Part shown: in pieces, positions 46,033 through 53,598 of the stretch
Position numbering within the stretch: position 1 is the stretch's first letter
Layout of the letters: each line of letters opens with the position of its first letter
Origin: Cyclobacteriaceae bacterium
Lineage (GTDB): Bacteria; Bacteroidota; Bacteroidia; Cytophagales; Cyclobacteriaceae
DNA length: 64,000 bases
Assembly (NCBI GenBank): GCA_958296015.1
Contig: CATQIH010000013.1
Span: 124,001-188,000 of the forward strand
Direction of reading: 5' to 3'
Translations under genes and position numbers: made by a program
The notes under the pieces: model-generated
Databases searched by the model: none
Told to the model about the DNA's origin: nothing
What the model saw: the letters and a program-made list of their open reading frames with translations, nothing else

Positions 46033-47366
46033 CTGCCGGGCAGCAGCAACACTTTCCGCAAAGCAGTGAAATCTTTGCTTTGCAACTCAACAATATATAC
46101 GCCACCGGATAGCTGCGTAAAATCCATTAGCCACCGGCTGTTTGCTGTATCAGCCCTCAGAGGAACATTCATGCGCTTTCCCTGCATATCGTAAAGCAGC
46201 ACCTGCTGGCTGGCAGCTAGGTCTGGCGCATGGACGTACAAAGTATTTGTTGAATAGTCTGCGTATACATTAAACGTCACCGGGTCGCATGTATGGGTGA
46301 TTCTTTCAGCCACCGTCATGCGTATCTCTCCAAGCTTTGCATATAAGTTTTTGCCGGGGCACTCAGTATCACAGCCGTCGCGGTGTCCTGCAATGGTGGC
46401 CAGCATAGCATCAACGTGGTAGCTCTCGCCCAGTGGGTTCAGGTTATCTTTGTCTGCCTTCCAGGCAATCAGCGATTCCAGGGAGGCCAGCGATGCTGTA
46501 GTAGGTGTGGCCGTCTCGTAGTTGCCAAGCACACAGATGCCCATCGTACCAGAGTTTTTGCTGCATAGGTGTGCGCCCTGTATGTTGTCTGTCAGCACGT
46601 CCTGTCCGCCAGGGCTTCTTCCTTCAAAGATGGTTCCGTCCTGGGCAATCAGGTAGTTGTATCCAATATCCGACCAGCCCCTGTCTTTCGTATGGAACAG
46701 ATAAATGTTTCTGACCACGTTGGCATAATCGGTCAGGTTGTTATACGTAGCCGAATGATGAACAATCATGTGCTGCACATTGGTGCGGATACGCTGGTAG
46801 GAGGGAGCAGGCAGGCCATCGCGCCAGGTACTTTGAGGTACCACCGCAGGCTGGCTACAGGAATCCTGACTTGCCTGACGTTTTTGCTGCCTGGCAAAGC
46901 CCTGTCGGCTTCTGTCTGTTCCCGATCCGGCATTGATGAATGAGAAATCTACCGCACCCTGTATCTGGCCGGGGACAAACAAAACCTGTTTCCGGGGGTG
47001 AGGAAAGATAACCAGATTCGATGGCAGGAGCGTATCTTCTTTGGGCTGATGCTCATCGTGCTGTAAATAAAAAGTATCAGCATCGGCTATCACGTATGCA
47101 CCAGCAAAGCTTTCTGTAGGGCTGATACGCAGGGCAAGGCTGGTAAAAATAAAACCAGGTGCTACATTGTAAGTCTTTTGTGTGTCAACCGTTGCAGATT
47201 GACGGCTGTAATATTTACCTTTGCGGCTGATCTCCTGTGTGCGGAGTTGCGTTGCTTTGGATGCAGGCTGATTTTGTGCATGTACGAACGCAGGCAGCAA
47301 GAGCAGTACAAAAATGCTGATACACTGGTGTATGGCCGACTTCTTCGATAAGAAATAGATTGTCAT
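46029..47366 (-). CDS. Secreted PGRP-type N-acetylmuramoyl-L-alanine amidase with T9SS sorting domain
   Basis: The 445-residue protein has a signal peptide (up to about residue 30, VHAQNQ), a region of unknown fold (about 40-175), a peptidoglycan-recognition amidase domain (about 190-355) and a C-terminal T9SS sorting domain (VNVYADYS..VLLYDMQGKRMNVPL..GGVYIVELQSKDFTALRKVLLLPG). The zinc site is visible as MIVHHSAT, GHRDGCDTECPG (His and Cys), with the Tyr of DIGYNYLIAQDGTIFEGR. It cleaves the amide between muramic acid and the stem peptide outside the cell. It could lyse competing bacteria or scavenge peptidoglycan. Monocistronic. Confidence 0.88.
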   Translation of the reverse strand: MTIYFLSKKSAIHQCISIFVLLLLPAFVHAQNQPASKATQLRTQEISRKGKYYSRQSATVDTQKTYNVAPGFIFTSLALRISPTESFAGAYVIADADTFYLQHDEHQPKEDTLLPSNLVIFPHPRKQVLFVPGQIQGAVDFSFINAGSGTDRSRQGFARQQKRQASQDSCSQPAVVPQSTWRDGLPAPSYQRIRTNVQHMIVHHSATYNNLTDYANVVRNIYLFHTKDRGWSDIGYNYLIAQDGTIFEGRSPGGQDVLTDNIQGAHLCSKNSGTMGICVLGNYETATPTTASLASLESLIAWKADKDNLNPLGESYHVDAMLATIAGHRDGCDTECPGKNLYAKLGEIRMTVAERITHTCDPVTFNVYADYSTNTLYVHAPDLAASQQVLLYDMQGKRMNVPLRADTANSRWLMDFTQLSGGVYIVELQSKDFTALRKVLLLPGS

Positions 47367-47457
47367 GCGCTAAAAAAGAATAAAACTACACGTAATTTAT
47401 ATGGAAAACACCGCAAAATTGCCCTTATTGTCAAACTTTATACAAACCTTATATCAA

Positions 47458-47844
47458 ATGAAGAGAAAATTCTATACCCTGCTCGTATTGCTCATCGTGG
47501 GTTGCCAGGCTCTGCCCTCTGCCAGCGTTCCTGATGCGGATGGTTCCCCTATTCAGATCCTGAAAACCGCACTGCAAGTAACCGTGCGCGACAATCTGGG
47601 CAACCTGGTAGAAGATGCCCAGATAAAATTGTTCAACAACAAAGAGGATTACCAGAAAGAACAAAATGTAGTAGACCAAATGAAGGTGACCGATAGCAAA
47701 GGCCGGGTAAAATTTATCGGGCTGGACGCTAAAGAGTATTACATCAACGTTGTGAAGGGAGACATGAACAACTATGGTGCTGGCATCAAAACCGATGAGC
47801 TGACACCAAAGCGTGTCAATAAAGTAACCATTATCATTGAATAG
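47458..47844 (+). CDS. Small lipoprotein with transthyretin/CNA-B-like beta domain
   Basis: Start ATG 47458 gives a lipoprotein signal (MKRKFYTLLVLLIVGC). The mature part of about 110 residues has the pattern LQVTVRDNLGNLVEDAQIKLFNNKEDYQ..TDSKGRVKFIGLDAKEYYINVVKG, typical of carboxypeptidase-regulatory or CNA-B-like sandwiches that decorate surface proteins. The thioesterase gene begins immediately after its stop (TAGATG), so translation is coupled. The role is unknown. Confidence 0.7.
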   Translation: MKRKFYTLLVLLIVGCQALPSASVPDADGSPIQILKTALQVTVRDNLGNLVEDAQIKLFNNKEDYQKEQNVVDQMKVTDSKGRVKFIGLDAKEYYINVVKGDMNNYGAGIKTDELTPKRVNKVTIIIE

Positions 47845-48276
47845 ATGATCTCATTGGAAGACCTGGAAAAATACCGGTTTAGCTTCGACATACAAGTACG
47901 GTATTCGGATATGGATATGCTTGGCCATGCCAACAATGCCGTATACCTGACCTACTTGGAAGTAGCTAGAATGGACTATTTCAAAGCAGTGAACCCTGGG
48001 CAATGGAACAGCATCGCGATGGTGCTGGCCCACGCAAGCATCGACTACAAGATACCCATTACCCCGGATTTGCAGCCGGTAGCACGGTTGCGCACCAGCC
48101 GGTTGGGCAACAGCAGCCTCACGATGGAAAACATCATGACCAACGCTGCTGGTAACCAGCTGTATTTTACGGCTACCCTGGTGCTGGTAGCCATCGATAC
48201 CAAAACCGGTAAATCCATACCCATACCCGCAGAAGCAAAACAAAAAGTGATCGACTATGAACCAGCATTGGCATAA
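47845..48276 (+). CDS. Acyl-CoA thioesterase, 4HBT hotdog family
   Basis: The 143-residue protein is a hotdog-fold thioesterase of the YbgC/FadM type, with the active-site signature VRYSDMDMLGHANNAVYLTYLEVARMDYF, where the Asp after MDM is the catalytic residue. It hydrolyses acyl-CoA thioesters; chain-length preference is not visible. It starts directly after the stop of the small lipoprotein and overlaps the LEA-like lipoprotein gene by 20 bp, forming a coupled three-gene operon. Confidence 0.9.
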   Translation: MISLEDLEKYRFSFDIQVRYSDMDMLGHANNAVYLTYLEVARMDYFKAVNPGQWNSIAMVLAHASIDYKIPITPDLQPVARLRTSRLGNSSLTMENIMTNAAGNQLYFTATLVLVAIDTKTGKSIPIPAEAKQKVIDYEPALA

Positions 48277-48739
48277 AATATTAGTGAAACCGATTGGGAT
48301 GCTGGTGCTGCTTTGCCTGGCCATCACCAGCTGTCAGCCACCGGTAGCCCCGGACTTTGAAGGAGTAAAAAACCTCAAGATTGATGTGGAGGGCATGTCG
48401 GGGGCGCGTATCAATGGGGATGCCGTGTTCTTTAACCCAAATAACAAAAAGATAAAAATCAAGGGCATCGATGTGGAGGTGTCGGTAGACAACAAAAAGG
48501 TGAAGGACATCAGCCGTGAGTATGACATCACAGCAAACCCCAACAGCCAGTTTACTGTGCCTATTGATGTAACGCTGGCACTAAAAGACATGGACATGAA
48601 CCTGCTGAGCACAGCCATGAGTATGCTCAACGGTGCAGAGAAAAGGGTGCGCTACAAAGGCAAAGCTCGCGTACAAATATACGGTGTCAGCTTCAACGTC
48701 CCCTTTGATTATGAAGATGACGTACAGCTCAATCTGTAG
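48257..48739 (+). CDS. LEA type 2 (WHy-domain) lipoprotein
   Basis: The 160-residue protein has a lipoprotein signal (LCLAITSC) and a WHy/LEA-2-like domain (FEGVKNLKIDVEGMSGARINGDAVFFNPNNKKIKIKGIDVEVSVDNKKV; FTVPIDVTLALKDMDMNLL). Such domains are linked to desiccation or envelope stress in plants and bacteria, but bacterial roles are little known. It is the last gene of the 47458-48739 operon. Confidence 0.8.
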   Translation: MNQHWHKILVKPIGMLVLLCLAITSCQPPVAPDFEGVKNLKIDVEGMSGARINGDAVFFNPNNKKIKIKGIDVEVSVDNKKVKDISREYDITANPNSQFTVPIDVTLALKDMDMNLLSTAMSMLNGAEKRVRYKGKARVQIYGVSFNVPFDYEDDVQLNL

Positions 48740-48748
48740 TTTACAGCC

Positions 48749-48961
48749 TCAGGCAGCCCCAAACTGGGTAGTATCATGGTTGATCTGGTAGACAACCAAA
48801 GCTGTAAGGTACAGCTCGCCATCCTGCTGATAATGCTGGTACGCTATCTGTATGATCGTAACATTGGTCAGCTCATCCAGAAAGGTATTCATTTCCTTTT
48901 CCAGCCCTTCTGCTGTCTTTGCTGTAATAATTCTTGTCTTGAACATAGTATCTTCTGTCAT
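48749..48961 (-). CDS. Small soluble protein, Cse60-like
   Basis: I start at ATG 48961 (MTEDTMFKTRIITAKTAEGLEKEMNTFL); further in-frame starts exist at 48946 and at 49021. The about 70-residue product has a beta-alpha-beta pattern (TRIITAKTAEGLEKEMNTFLDELTN, IIQIAYQHYQQDGELYLTALVVYQI) resembling the small proteins called Cse60 in sporulating bacteria and found widely in Bacteroidota. Its function is unknown. It converges with the LEA-like gene, with 9 bp between the stops. Confidence 0.6.
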   Translation of the reverse strand: MTEDTMFKTRIITAKTAEGLEKEMNTFLDELTNVTIIQIAYQHYQQDGELYLTALVVYQINHDTTQFGAA

Positions 48962-49114
48962 ATGGTATAACAGGGGAACCAGAAAATATCTACTATGTTT
49001 AATGCTACCCACACCAACCAATCAATCCCACAGCTTTATATGTCACAGGCCACTCATTACCAGTTTCAAACTATGCCCACCATTTACTAGCTTCATCTGC
49101 CACTCACCCCCACC

Positions 49115-49320
49115 ACTAGCTTCAGTCTGTGACTGAAGCTTCTCACCATTACTAGCTTCAGTCTGTGACTGAAGCCTCTCACCATTACTAGCTTCAGTCT
49201 GTGACTAAAGCTTCTCACCATTACTAACTTCAGTCTGTGACTGAAGCTTCTCACCATTACTAGCTTCAGTCTGTGACTGAAGCCTCTCACCATTACTAGC
49301 TTCAGTCTGTGACTGAAGCC
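49115..49320. repeat. Tandem array of the dispersed palindrome, 36-bp period, five full units plus partials
   Basis: Five 36-bp units (49115-49150, 49151-49186, 49187-49222, 49223-49258, 49259-49294) and a 26-bp partial (49295-49320) follow each other without a gap. Each holds the palindrome GCTTCAGTC / loop TGT / GACTGAAGC and a spacer TCTCACCATTACTA. A degenerate unit precedes the array at about 49086-49114. Unit 3 (GACTAAAGC) and unit 4 (AACTTCAGTC) carry single changes in an arm. No protein-coding frame is credible here. Confidence 0.93.
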
Positions 49321-49596
49321 TTCGATAAATCAAACCATTCACACAACTTCTGCATAGCACCAAATCCCATGTGCTTTTCTATGTGCAAATGCATAAAAGC
49401 CCCTAACAGGCAGTTATTTTTAGGAAACCAACAGCCAAGTCGTTACTCTGCAACGATCACACTATCAAGTAATTGCGTCTGATTTGTGATTCACTTATAA
49501 GACTATACTTTTCATCTTCCATATCTGCATAAAAAAAGTGCATCCTTTTTGCAATGTACCATCCTATAGTTATTGATGAACTAAACTTAAGAGACG

Positions 49597-50175
49597 ATGA
49601 GAACCTATAGATTTTCGTGGCTCTGGGCAATAGTTGCCCTCACCACCTGGGGATGTTATGCAGAAGACGGATTGCCCGGCCCGGTAGGTCCGCAAGGCTT
49701 TGATGGACCACAAGGCCCTCCAGGTCCGGCATCGGGTAAGGTATATGAACTCTTCATCAGCTTGAATGCAGAAAATGACTGGCAGCAGGTATACCCACAT
49801 CCTGGAGATATTGAGGTGATTTCCACGTATATTGTACTAGCCTACACGCTGGAAGCATCGCCAGATGACGGATCAGCAGATAACGATATATGGCGGCTGA
49901 TGCCTATCACAGAATTTTACGACAGCGGCGGGGTAATGACCATCAACTTTGATTACTCTCTAAAAGATGTCAGCTTCTTCCTGGATGCCAACTTTCCACT
50001 GGCATCGTTGACAAAACCTGTAGAGTTTACCAGCAGAGTCGTCATCATTCCAGCAGATGCTAATGACAATGCCAGGACAAAGGCTGTGGACTATGAAAAC
50101 TACCACGAAGTAATCAAAGCATTTGGCCTGACCGAGCCACAGCACACCATGCAAGAAGTACACAAAGCCTCATAA
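49597..50175 (+). CDS. Lipoprotein with a short collagen-like stretch
   Basis: The 192-residue protein has a lipoprotein signal (MRTYRFSWLWAIVALTTWGC), then seven collagen-like Gly-X-Y triplets (from DGLPGPVGPQGFDG to about residue 48, ending GPASG), then a beta-rich domain (YELFISLNAENDWQQVY, IEVISTYIVLAYTLEA, VMTINFDYSLKDVSFFLD, VEFTSRVVIIPAD). Many Bacteroidota have lipoproteins in which a Gly-X-Y spacer lifts a folded domain away from the membrane. No function is known. The gene stands alone after the palindrome array. Confidence 0.8.
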   Translation: MRTYRFSWLWAIVALTTWGCYAEDGLPGPVGPQGFDGPQGPPGPASGKVYELFISLNAENDWQQVYPHPGDIEVISTYIVLAYTLEASPDDGSADNDIWRLMPITEFYDSGGVMTINFDYSLKDVSFFLDANFPLASLTKPVEFTSRVVIIPADANDNARTKAVDYENYHEVIKAFGLTEPQHTMQEVHKAS

Positions 50176-50325
50176 GGATAATAGCCGCCATTATTTGACA
50201 AGCCGGAAGATGCAATTAGGTATAAGTATAATTGCGGCTATAAAGATGTTATCATTTAAGCAACAAACAGAGATTACTTGTATATAAGGAATGACGAGTA
50301 CATAATACACTCGACTTAACTCTGT

Positions 50326-50345
50326 GGTTTGTGCGGGGCACCCCG
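50326..50345. repeat. 20-bp direct repeat, left copy
   Basis: GGTTTGTGCGGGGCACCCCG occurs here and again at 51928-51947, 1602 bp away. The core CGGGGCACCCCG is itself palindromic. The pair brackets the minisatellite and the cassette-like gene. Confidence 0.9.
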
Positions 50346-50724
50346 GTACCTCATGTTGCCGAGGCCCGTAGTACTCCATGCCGGATGGCGACTACTGGTC
50401 TTCACACTCCCCATCAGGCGGCTTGTGAAGACCGTGCCACAGCGGCACAAGCTTATGTTGTTGGTTACTTTATTTTATCAGCCTGTTCGGGTTATGCGGT
50501 TCGGTCAACACAGACGAAGGCAATTTGTCTCTTAGCATCTTGTTCACCGACGAAAACATATCCTGAGTTTCTGTTCAAAGAATTGCCAACAAGAGCCTTG
50601 GTAGACACTTTAACCCTTCTGATCGATTTGAATAAAAAACAGTAGGCAATATTCCAACATTTCCTTTGAAAACAGGTGCCCGATGCTACGGTATGGGTGC
50701 AAAAAGCACCACTATTACAGCTTT

Positions 50725-50943
50725 TTACTGCATAGATGGTGCTCGGAGGAATATCAACGTAGCTTTTTGCTCCATCATTGCAGCATTTTGCTCCATCGTT
50801 GCAGCAATTTGCTCCATCATTGCAGCATTTTGCTCCATCATTGCAGCATTTTGCTCCATTGTTGCAGCATTTTGCTCCATCGTTGCAGCATTTTGCTCCA
50901 TCGTTGCAGCATTTTGCTCCATCGTTGCAGCTCTGAGCACCAC
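50725..50943 (-). CDS. Possible heptad-repeat coiled-coil protein encoded by the minisatellite
   Basis: This minus-strand frame has 72 codons: MVLRAA, then heptads of the form TMEQNAA/MMEQNAA repeated eight times, then ATLIFLRAPSMQ. A MEQNAAT heptad is helical and could form a coiled coil, like the heptad-repeat protein at 25034. Competing frames in the same DNA are also open, and there is no supported start signal. I give it only as a possibility. Confidence 0.2.
   Translation of the reverse strand: MVLRAATMEQNAATMEQNAATMEQNAATMEQNAAMMEQNAAMMEQIAATMEQNAAMMEQKATLIFLRAPSMQ
50769..50936. repeat. 21-bp minisatellite, eight units
   Basis: Eight contiguous copies of a 21-bp unit (GCTCCATCATTGCAGCATTT plus T) start at 50769, 50790, 50811, 50832, 50853, 50874, 50895 and 50916, the last diverging at its end. 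Units differ by A/G at the CATCA/CATCG position and by AATTT/ATTTT. The 21-bp period gives seven-residue repeats in every frame: FCSIIAA on the plus strand, and MEQNAAT or CCNDGAK on the minus strand. Which frame, if any, is expressed is unknown. Confidence 0.93.
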
Positions 50944-51144
50944 CGCTGTAGCAATTTACGCTATTGTGGTGTATGTTTGCAGTAAGGGGCTGTATGACAT
51001 ATAGCAAAATAGTAGTTCATCAAGAAGCGCGCAAAATGACTTGTAAAAGAATAAATTCAAGAAGATAGCCTTTCACAATATTTTTCTTGTCAAGACTAGG
51101 CAAACCAATAAAATAAACAATGAGTCGACGGCAAAAATCACAGT

Positions 51145-51236
51145 AGGCAACATCAGTTTGGCAATATTGGGGCGGAAGTACTAAATTTAAGCAGACGTTT
51201 TTCAGATGCACCATCATCAAGTACTGTTCGTTGCCT
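51145..51236. repeat. Inverted-repeat structure upstream of the cassette-like gene
   Basis: AGGCAAC at 51145-51151 is complementary to GTTGCCT at 51230-51236, about 78 bp apart, ending about 50 bp before the ATG at 51288. Together with the downstream pair (51784-51820) this recalls attC-like recombination sites, but conserved integron core sites were not demonstrated. Confidence 0.4.
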
Positions 51237-51287
51237 GCAAGCTGAAAAAGCAATAGCGAAACTCAAAACAAAAGAATATTAGATACT

Positions 51288-51734
51288 ATGCCATATTTAC
51301 AAGTAACTTGTCCGGAGAAGTTTAAGTCAGAATTTAAATCTTTTGCCGAAGTATTGACTTTGGAAATCAATGAACTTTTCTATAATCCCAAAGCACGAAT
51401 TACGAAAGAAGAGTTGCGTGAAAGAACCACCGTTCATTTTAACCCATATGCAGAAAATCAACTTTTTATTGGAGCAAGGACACCAGATGAACGAGGTTAT
51501 CTTGACATCACAGTAGAGCTTTCGGATTGGCTAATGTCCGTTAAAAAACAACGAAAAGTTGCAAAGAAACTGACACCTGTATTGATGAAACTTTTTGACA
51601 TTGATGATAATCATATCGATAACGTAAATATTTATTTCAATTCTTACTCACCAACAAACTTTTCCGTAGGCGGCAAATTACTTTCGGATCTGGTTCCGTT
51701 CGCAGGTCGGATTGCAAAAAAGATATTTGGATGA
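51288..51734 (+). CDS. Cassette-like protein of unknown function, possibly tautomerase fold
   Basis: The 148-residue protein begins MPYLQVTCP. A Pro directly after the initiator Met, followed by a strand, is the hallmark of the tautomerase superfamily, where Pro1 is the catalytic base. Later parts (TTVHFNPYAENQLFIGARTP, YLDITVELSDW, KKQRKVAKKLTPVLMKLFDID) would fit two beta-alpha-beta units, and the length suits MIF- or cis-CaaD-sized members. Similarity is weak, so this is only a hint. The gene is flanked by inverted repeats and has lower GC than the neighbouring core genes, pointing to transfer. Confidence 0.55.
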   Translation: MPYLQVTCPEKFKSEFKSFAEVLTLEINELFYNPKARITKEELRERTTVHFNPYAENQLFIGARTPDERGYLDITVELSDWLMSVKKQRKVAKKLTPVLMKLFDIDDNHIDNVNIYFNSYSPTNFSVGGKLLSDLVPFAGRIAKKIFG

Positions 51735-51783
51735 CAAAGATTTAATGAAGACCATATAGCTCGGAAAAAATAAAACCAGCAGG

Positions 51784-51820
51784 TAGCAACGTATATAAAA
51801 CATAGTGCGAGTCGTTGCTA
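51784..51820. repeat. Inverted repeat downstream of the cassette-like gene
   Basis: TAGCAACG (51784-51791) and CGTTGCTA (51813-51820) are perfect 8-bp complements with a 21-bp spacer, starting 49 bp after the stop of the 51288 gene. The core GCAAC/GTTGC is shared with the upstream pair. Confidence 0.6.
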
Positions 51821-51889
51821 ACACAACATTTCGTGCATTTTTAGAAAGTTGCTAAATTTTTTATTATACTACGGTACATTTGCCTTAAG

Positions 51890-51913
51890 GTGGGCTGTGA
51901 AGACACAGCCCAC
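51890..51913. repeat. Strong 10-bp stem-loop
   Basis: GTGGGCTGTG and CACAGCCCAC pair perfectly around AAGA. There is no T-run, so it is not a standard terminator. It lies 14 bp before the second copy of the 20-bp repeat. Confidence 0.75.
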
Positions 51914-51927
51914 GGCTCTCACGCGTT

Positions 51928-51947
51928 GGTTTGTGCGGGGCACCCCG
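51928..51947. repeat. 20-bp direct repeat, right copy
   Basis: Exact copy of the sequence at 50326-50345. After it the two loci diverge (CGTGCCCC here versus CGGTACC there). Confidence 0.9.
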
Positions 51948-52067
51948 TGCCCCCGTGAAGTTTTAAGGTTAAACAAATTTTTTCGCTATAACTTTTCAAA
52001 GATTCTCATTCGCCATGTTTAGCTGCTAATAATCCACTTTATGCTCACTACCGCCCTGCGGTTGCTG

Positions 52068-52112
52068 GTTCATTATCCAGACAAAAGCAAAGCTTTTGCC
52101 TGGATAATGAAC
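52068..52112. repeat. Long hairpin near the IS110 end
   Basis: A 13-bp arm (GTTCATTATCCAG with CTGGATAATGAAC) continues, after one mismatch, into a 7-bp arm (CAAAAGC with GCTTTTG) around loop AAA. It lies about 40 bp beyond the reconstructed transposase stop and could be part of the IS110 end or its guide RNA region. Confidence 0.75.
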
Positions 52113-52150
52113 GTTATCAACCAAACCGGATTTAACTTTATGATACATTA

Positions 52151-53178
52151 TTAAGCTGCATTACTATACTGCTTCAATACTACATATTCAGTGCCTCTGT
52201 TGATAGTAGCAAAAATACGGTTGATCAGCTTAGCTCTGACCGGGCCACGGCGGCAGCATTAATCACCACCATTTTAGGTTTTCCTTCTTCAACTTTGCGT
52301 TGATAATAGTTTCTCATTTCTTCATCAAACTGTATAGCAGTAGCAGCACCATTACTTAACAAAGCCTTCATACGTTTATTAGCCAAAGGACTTGTCTTAG
52401 TTCTACCCCGAATACTACTACCAGACTGGTGTTCAAAAGGAGCTACCCCGCAGTAAGAAGCGAATTTGCGACTGTCATTGAAAGCGGTGAAGTTATTGGT
52501 ACACAAGATCAAGGCTACAGCAGTTATTAGTCCTATACCAGGAATGGAACACAGAAGTTTTAAGCTTTTTTGAACTTGTTCGTCTTCTTCAAGAACAGCT
52601 TGAATTTGCTCTTCGGTTTGTTTGACTTGTTGTTCAATGAGTTTTAATTGCTTTTCAGACTGCTTAATAATAAACTTGCTGTCTATTATACGTGAGGTGT
52701 CTTTTAAGTCTTTAATAGTCTGCTTCAGGCTTGCCTGGGTTTTGATCAACCGCTCTCTGAAAGCAAACAGATTTTTAAGCTTGAGTAAACAATTTGAAGG
52801 CAATTGCATAGGTTTTAGTTCATGACGATGTAGAAAAGCATAGTAAGCAATCCGCTGAGCATCCACTTTATCATTTTTACCCCTTACTAAACCTAACGAT
52901 CGCTTTAAATGTAAAGGCGATAAAAGAACGAATGGAAGCTCTTTATCTTGCAAAAAGCTGCATAATTCAAGGGTATACCATCCAGTATGTTCCATGACAA
53001 AAAAGCTCTCAATTAAGGTGATTTTTTGCTTTTTAAGCCAAGTAAGCAATTGCTTATAACCGGCAAGTGAATTGTTGAATTTTTGGTGGATAAACACCTT
53101 TGGAGTCTCTAATTGTCCTACGGCTACATCAAAAGTAGCTTTAGAGATGTCAATGCCAATGAAATAGGAAATTTTCAT
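52151..53178 (-). pseudogene. IS110-family transposase with a 14-bp insertion near its C-terminus
   Basis: The protein starts MKISYFIGIDISKATFDVAV (ATG 53178) with the DEDD RuvC-like domain (Asp10; VMEHTGWYT; KNDKVDAQRIAYYA), a coiled-coil linker and the C-terminal Tnp_20 domain (CSIPGIGLITAVALI..FASYCGVAPFEHQSGSSIRGRTKTS). After VVINA the frame reads AAVARSELS and stops at 52225. Removing the 14 bp at 52241-52254 (plus strand CGGGCCACGGCGGC) restores the family ending VRAKLINRIFATINRGTEYV to a TAA at 52151. The inserted bases are almost pure GC in an AT-rich gene. The core catalytic residues remain, so whether the altered tail abolishes activity is unclear. Confidence 0.85.
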
Positions 53179-53205
53179 AATTTTATAGTTGAAAAGATAA
53201 AACAA

Positions 53206-53350
53206 AATGAAGCCACTAATCCCTTTCGTAAGCCTAAAAGCTTAATGTTCTAATTGGTGCTGCTTCAACAAGTAGAGAGCTAGGGACTAATTCACGGGTT
53301 GAGCCTTGATAACTCTGGCGCGGTGGTAGTTCACCCTAGTTCTCTTTTAA
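53206..53350 (-). ncRNA. Candidate IS110 guide (bridge) RNA region
   Basis: IS110-family recombinases use a structured RNA made from a non-coding end of the element to pair with donor and target DNA. The segment directly upstream of this transposase has no ORF and contains self-complementary parts, for example CTAGGG/CCCTAG and a GAACTAG/CTAGTTC-like pairing on the minus strand. Exact ends, loops and orientation cannot be settled by eye; the RNA could also lie in the other end near the hairpin at 52068-52112. Confidence 0.35.
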
Positions 53351-53598
53351 TATAGTACTTTTCCAGTACTATGTCTATATTACAAATCTAAAGGGCGCGG
53401 TCCTCATATGTAGTATAGTTTTTTATTTAAAAACCATGCACAATTTAGCTACTGGACTTCTGAGCAAACAATATTGCTATAAATGCAATAGCGGATTAGG
53501 TGCTATAATGAAAGCAAACGAACATAGCATACACTCAATAAGCCAACCTTACGGATAGAATTATATAGATTATTCTACTTGGCTAATTTTTGATATTC

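Larger units (their letters stand above)
50176..51287. other. Accessory gap of about 1.1 kb, no confident gene
   Basis: This stretch contains one copy of a 20-bp repeat (50326-50345), a 21-bp minisatellite (50769-50936) and one half of an inverted-repeat structure (51145-51236). Several frames are open through the minisatellite only because its unit has no stop codons. An open frame at 50331-50645 (+) has a coding-like second half (CSPTKTYPEFLFKELPTRAL, then VDTLTLLIDLNKKQ) and might be the tail of a decayed gene. Confidence 0.5.

Noticed and set aside
49093-49293. Open frame through the palindrome array encoding a basic repeat peptide
   Set aside because: It only reads through the 36-bp palindrome units, which have no stop in that frame; the array is better explained as non-coding repeats.
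49115-49320. CRISPR array
   Set aside because: Unit length is 36 bp in total with nearly identical spacers and no cas genes; spacers in a CRISPR array should be unique.
50492-51007. 171-codon minus-strand frame with Cys-Cys-Asn-Asp-Gly-Ala-Lys repeats, suggestive of a metal-binding protein
   Set aside because: The repeats come from the minisatellite, where other frames are equally open; flanking residues have poor composition and there is no signal or start support.
51145-51820. True integron cassette with attC sites
   Set aside because: The inverted repeats differ in size and spacing, conserved core sites were not found and no integrase is present; kept only as a cassette-like hint.
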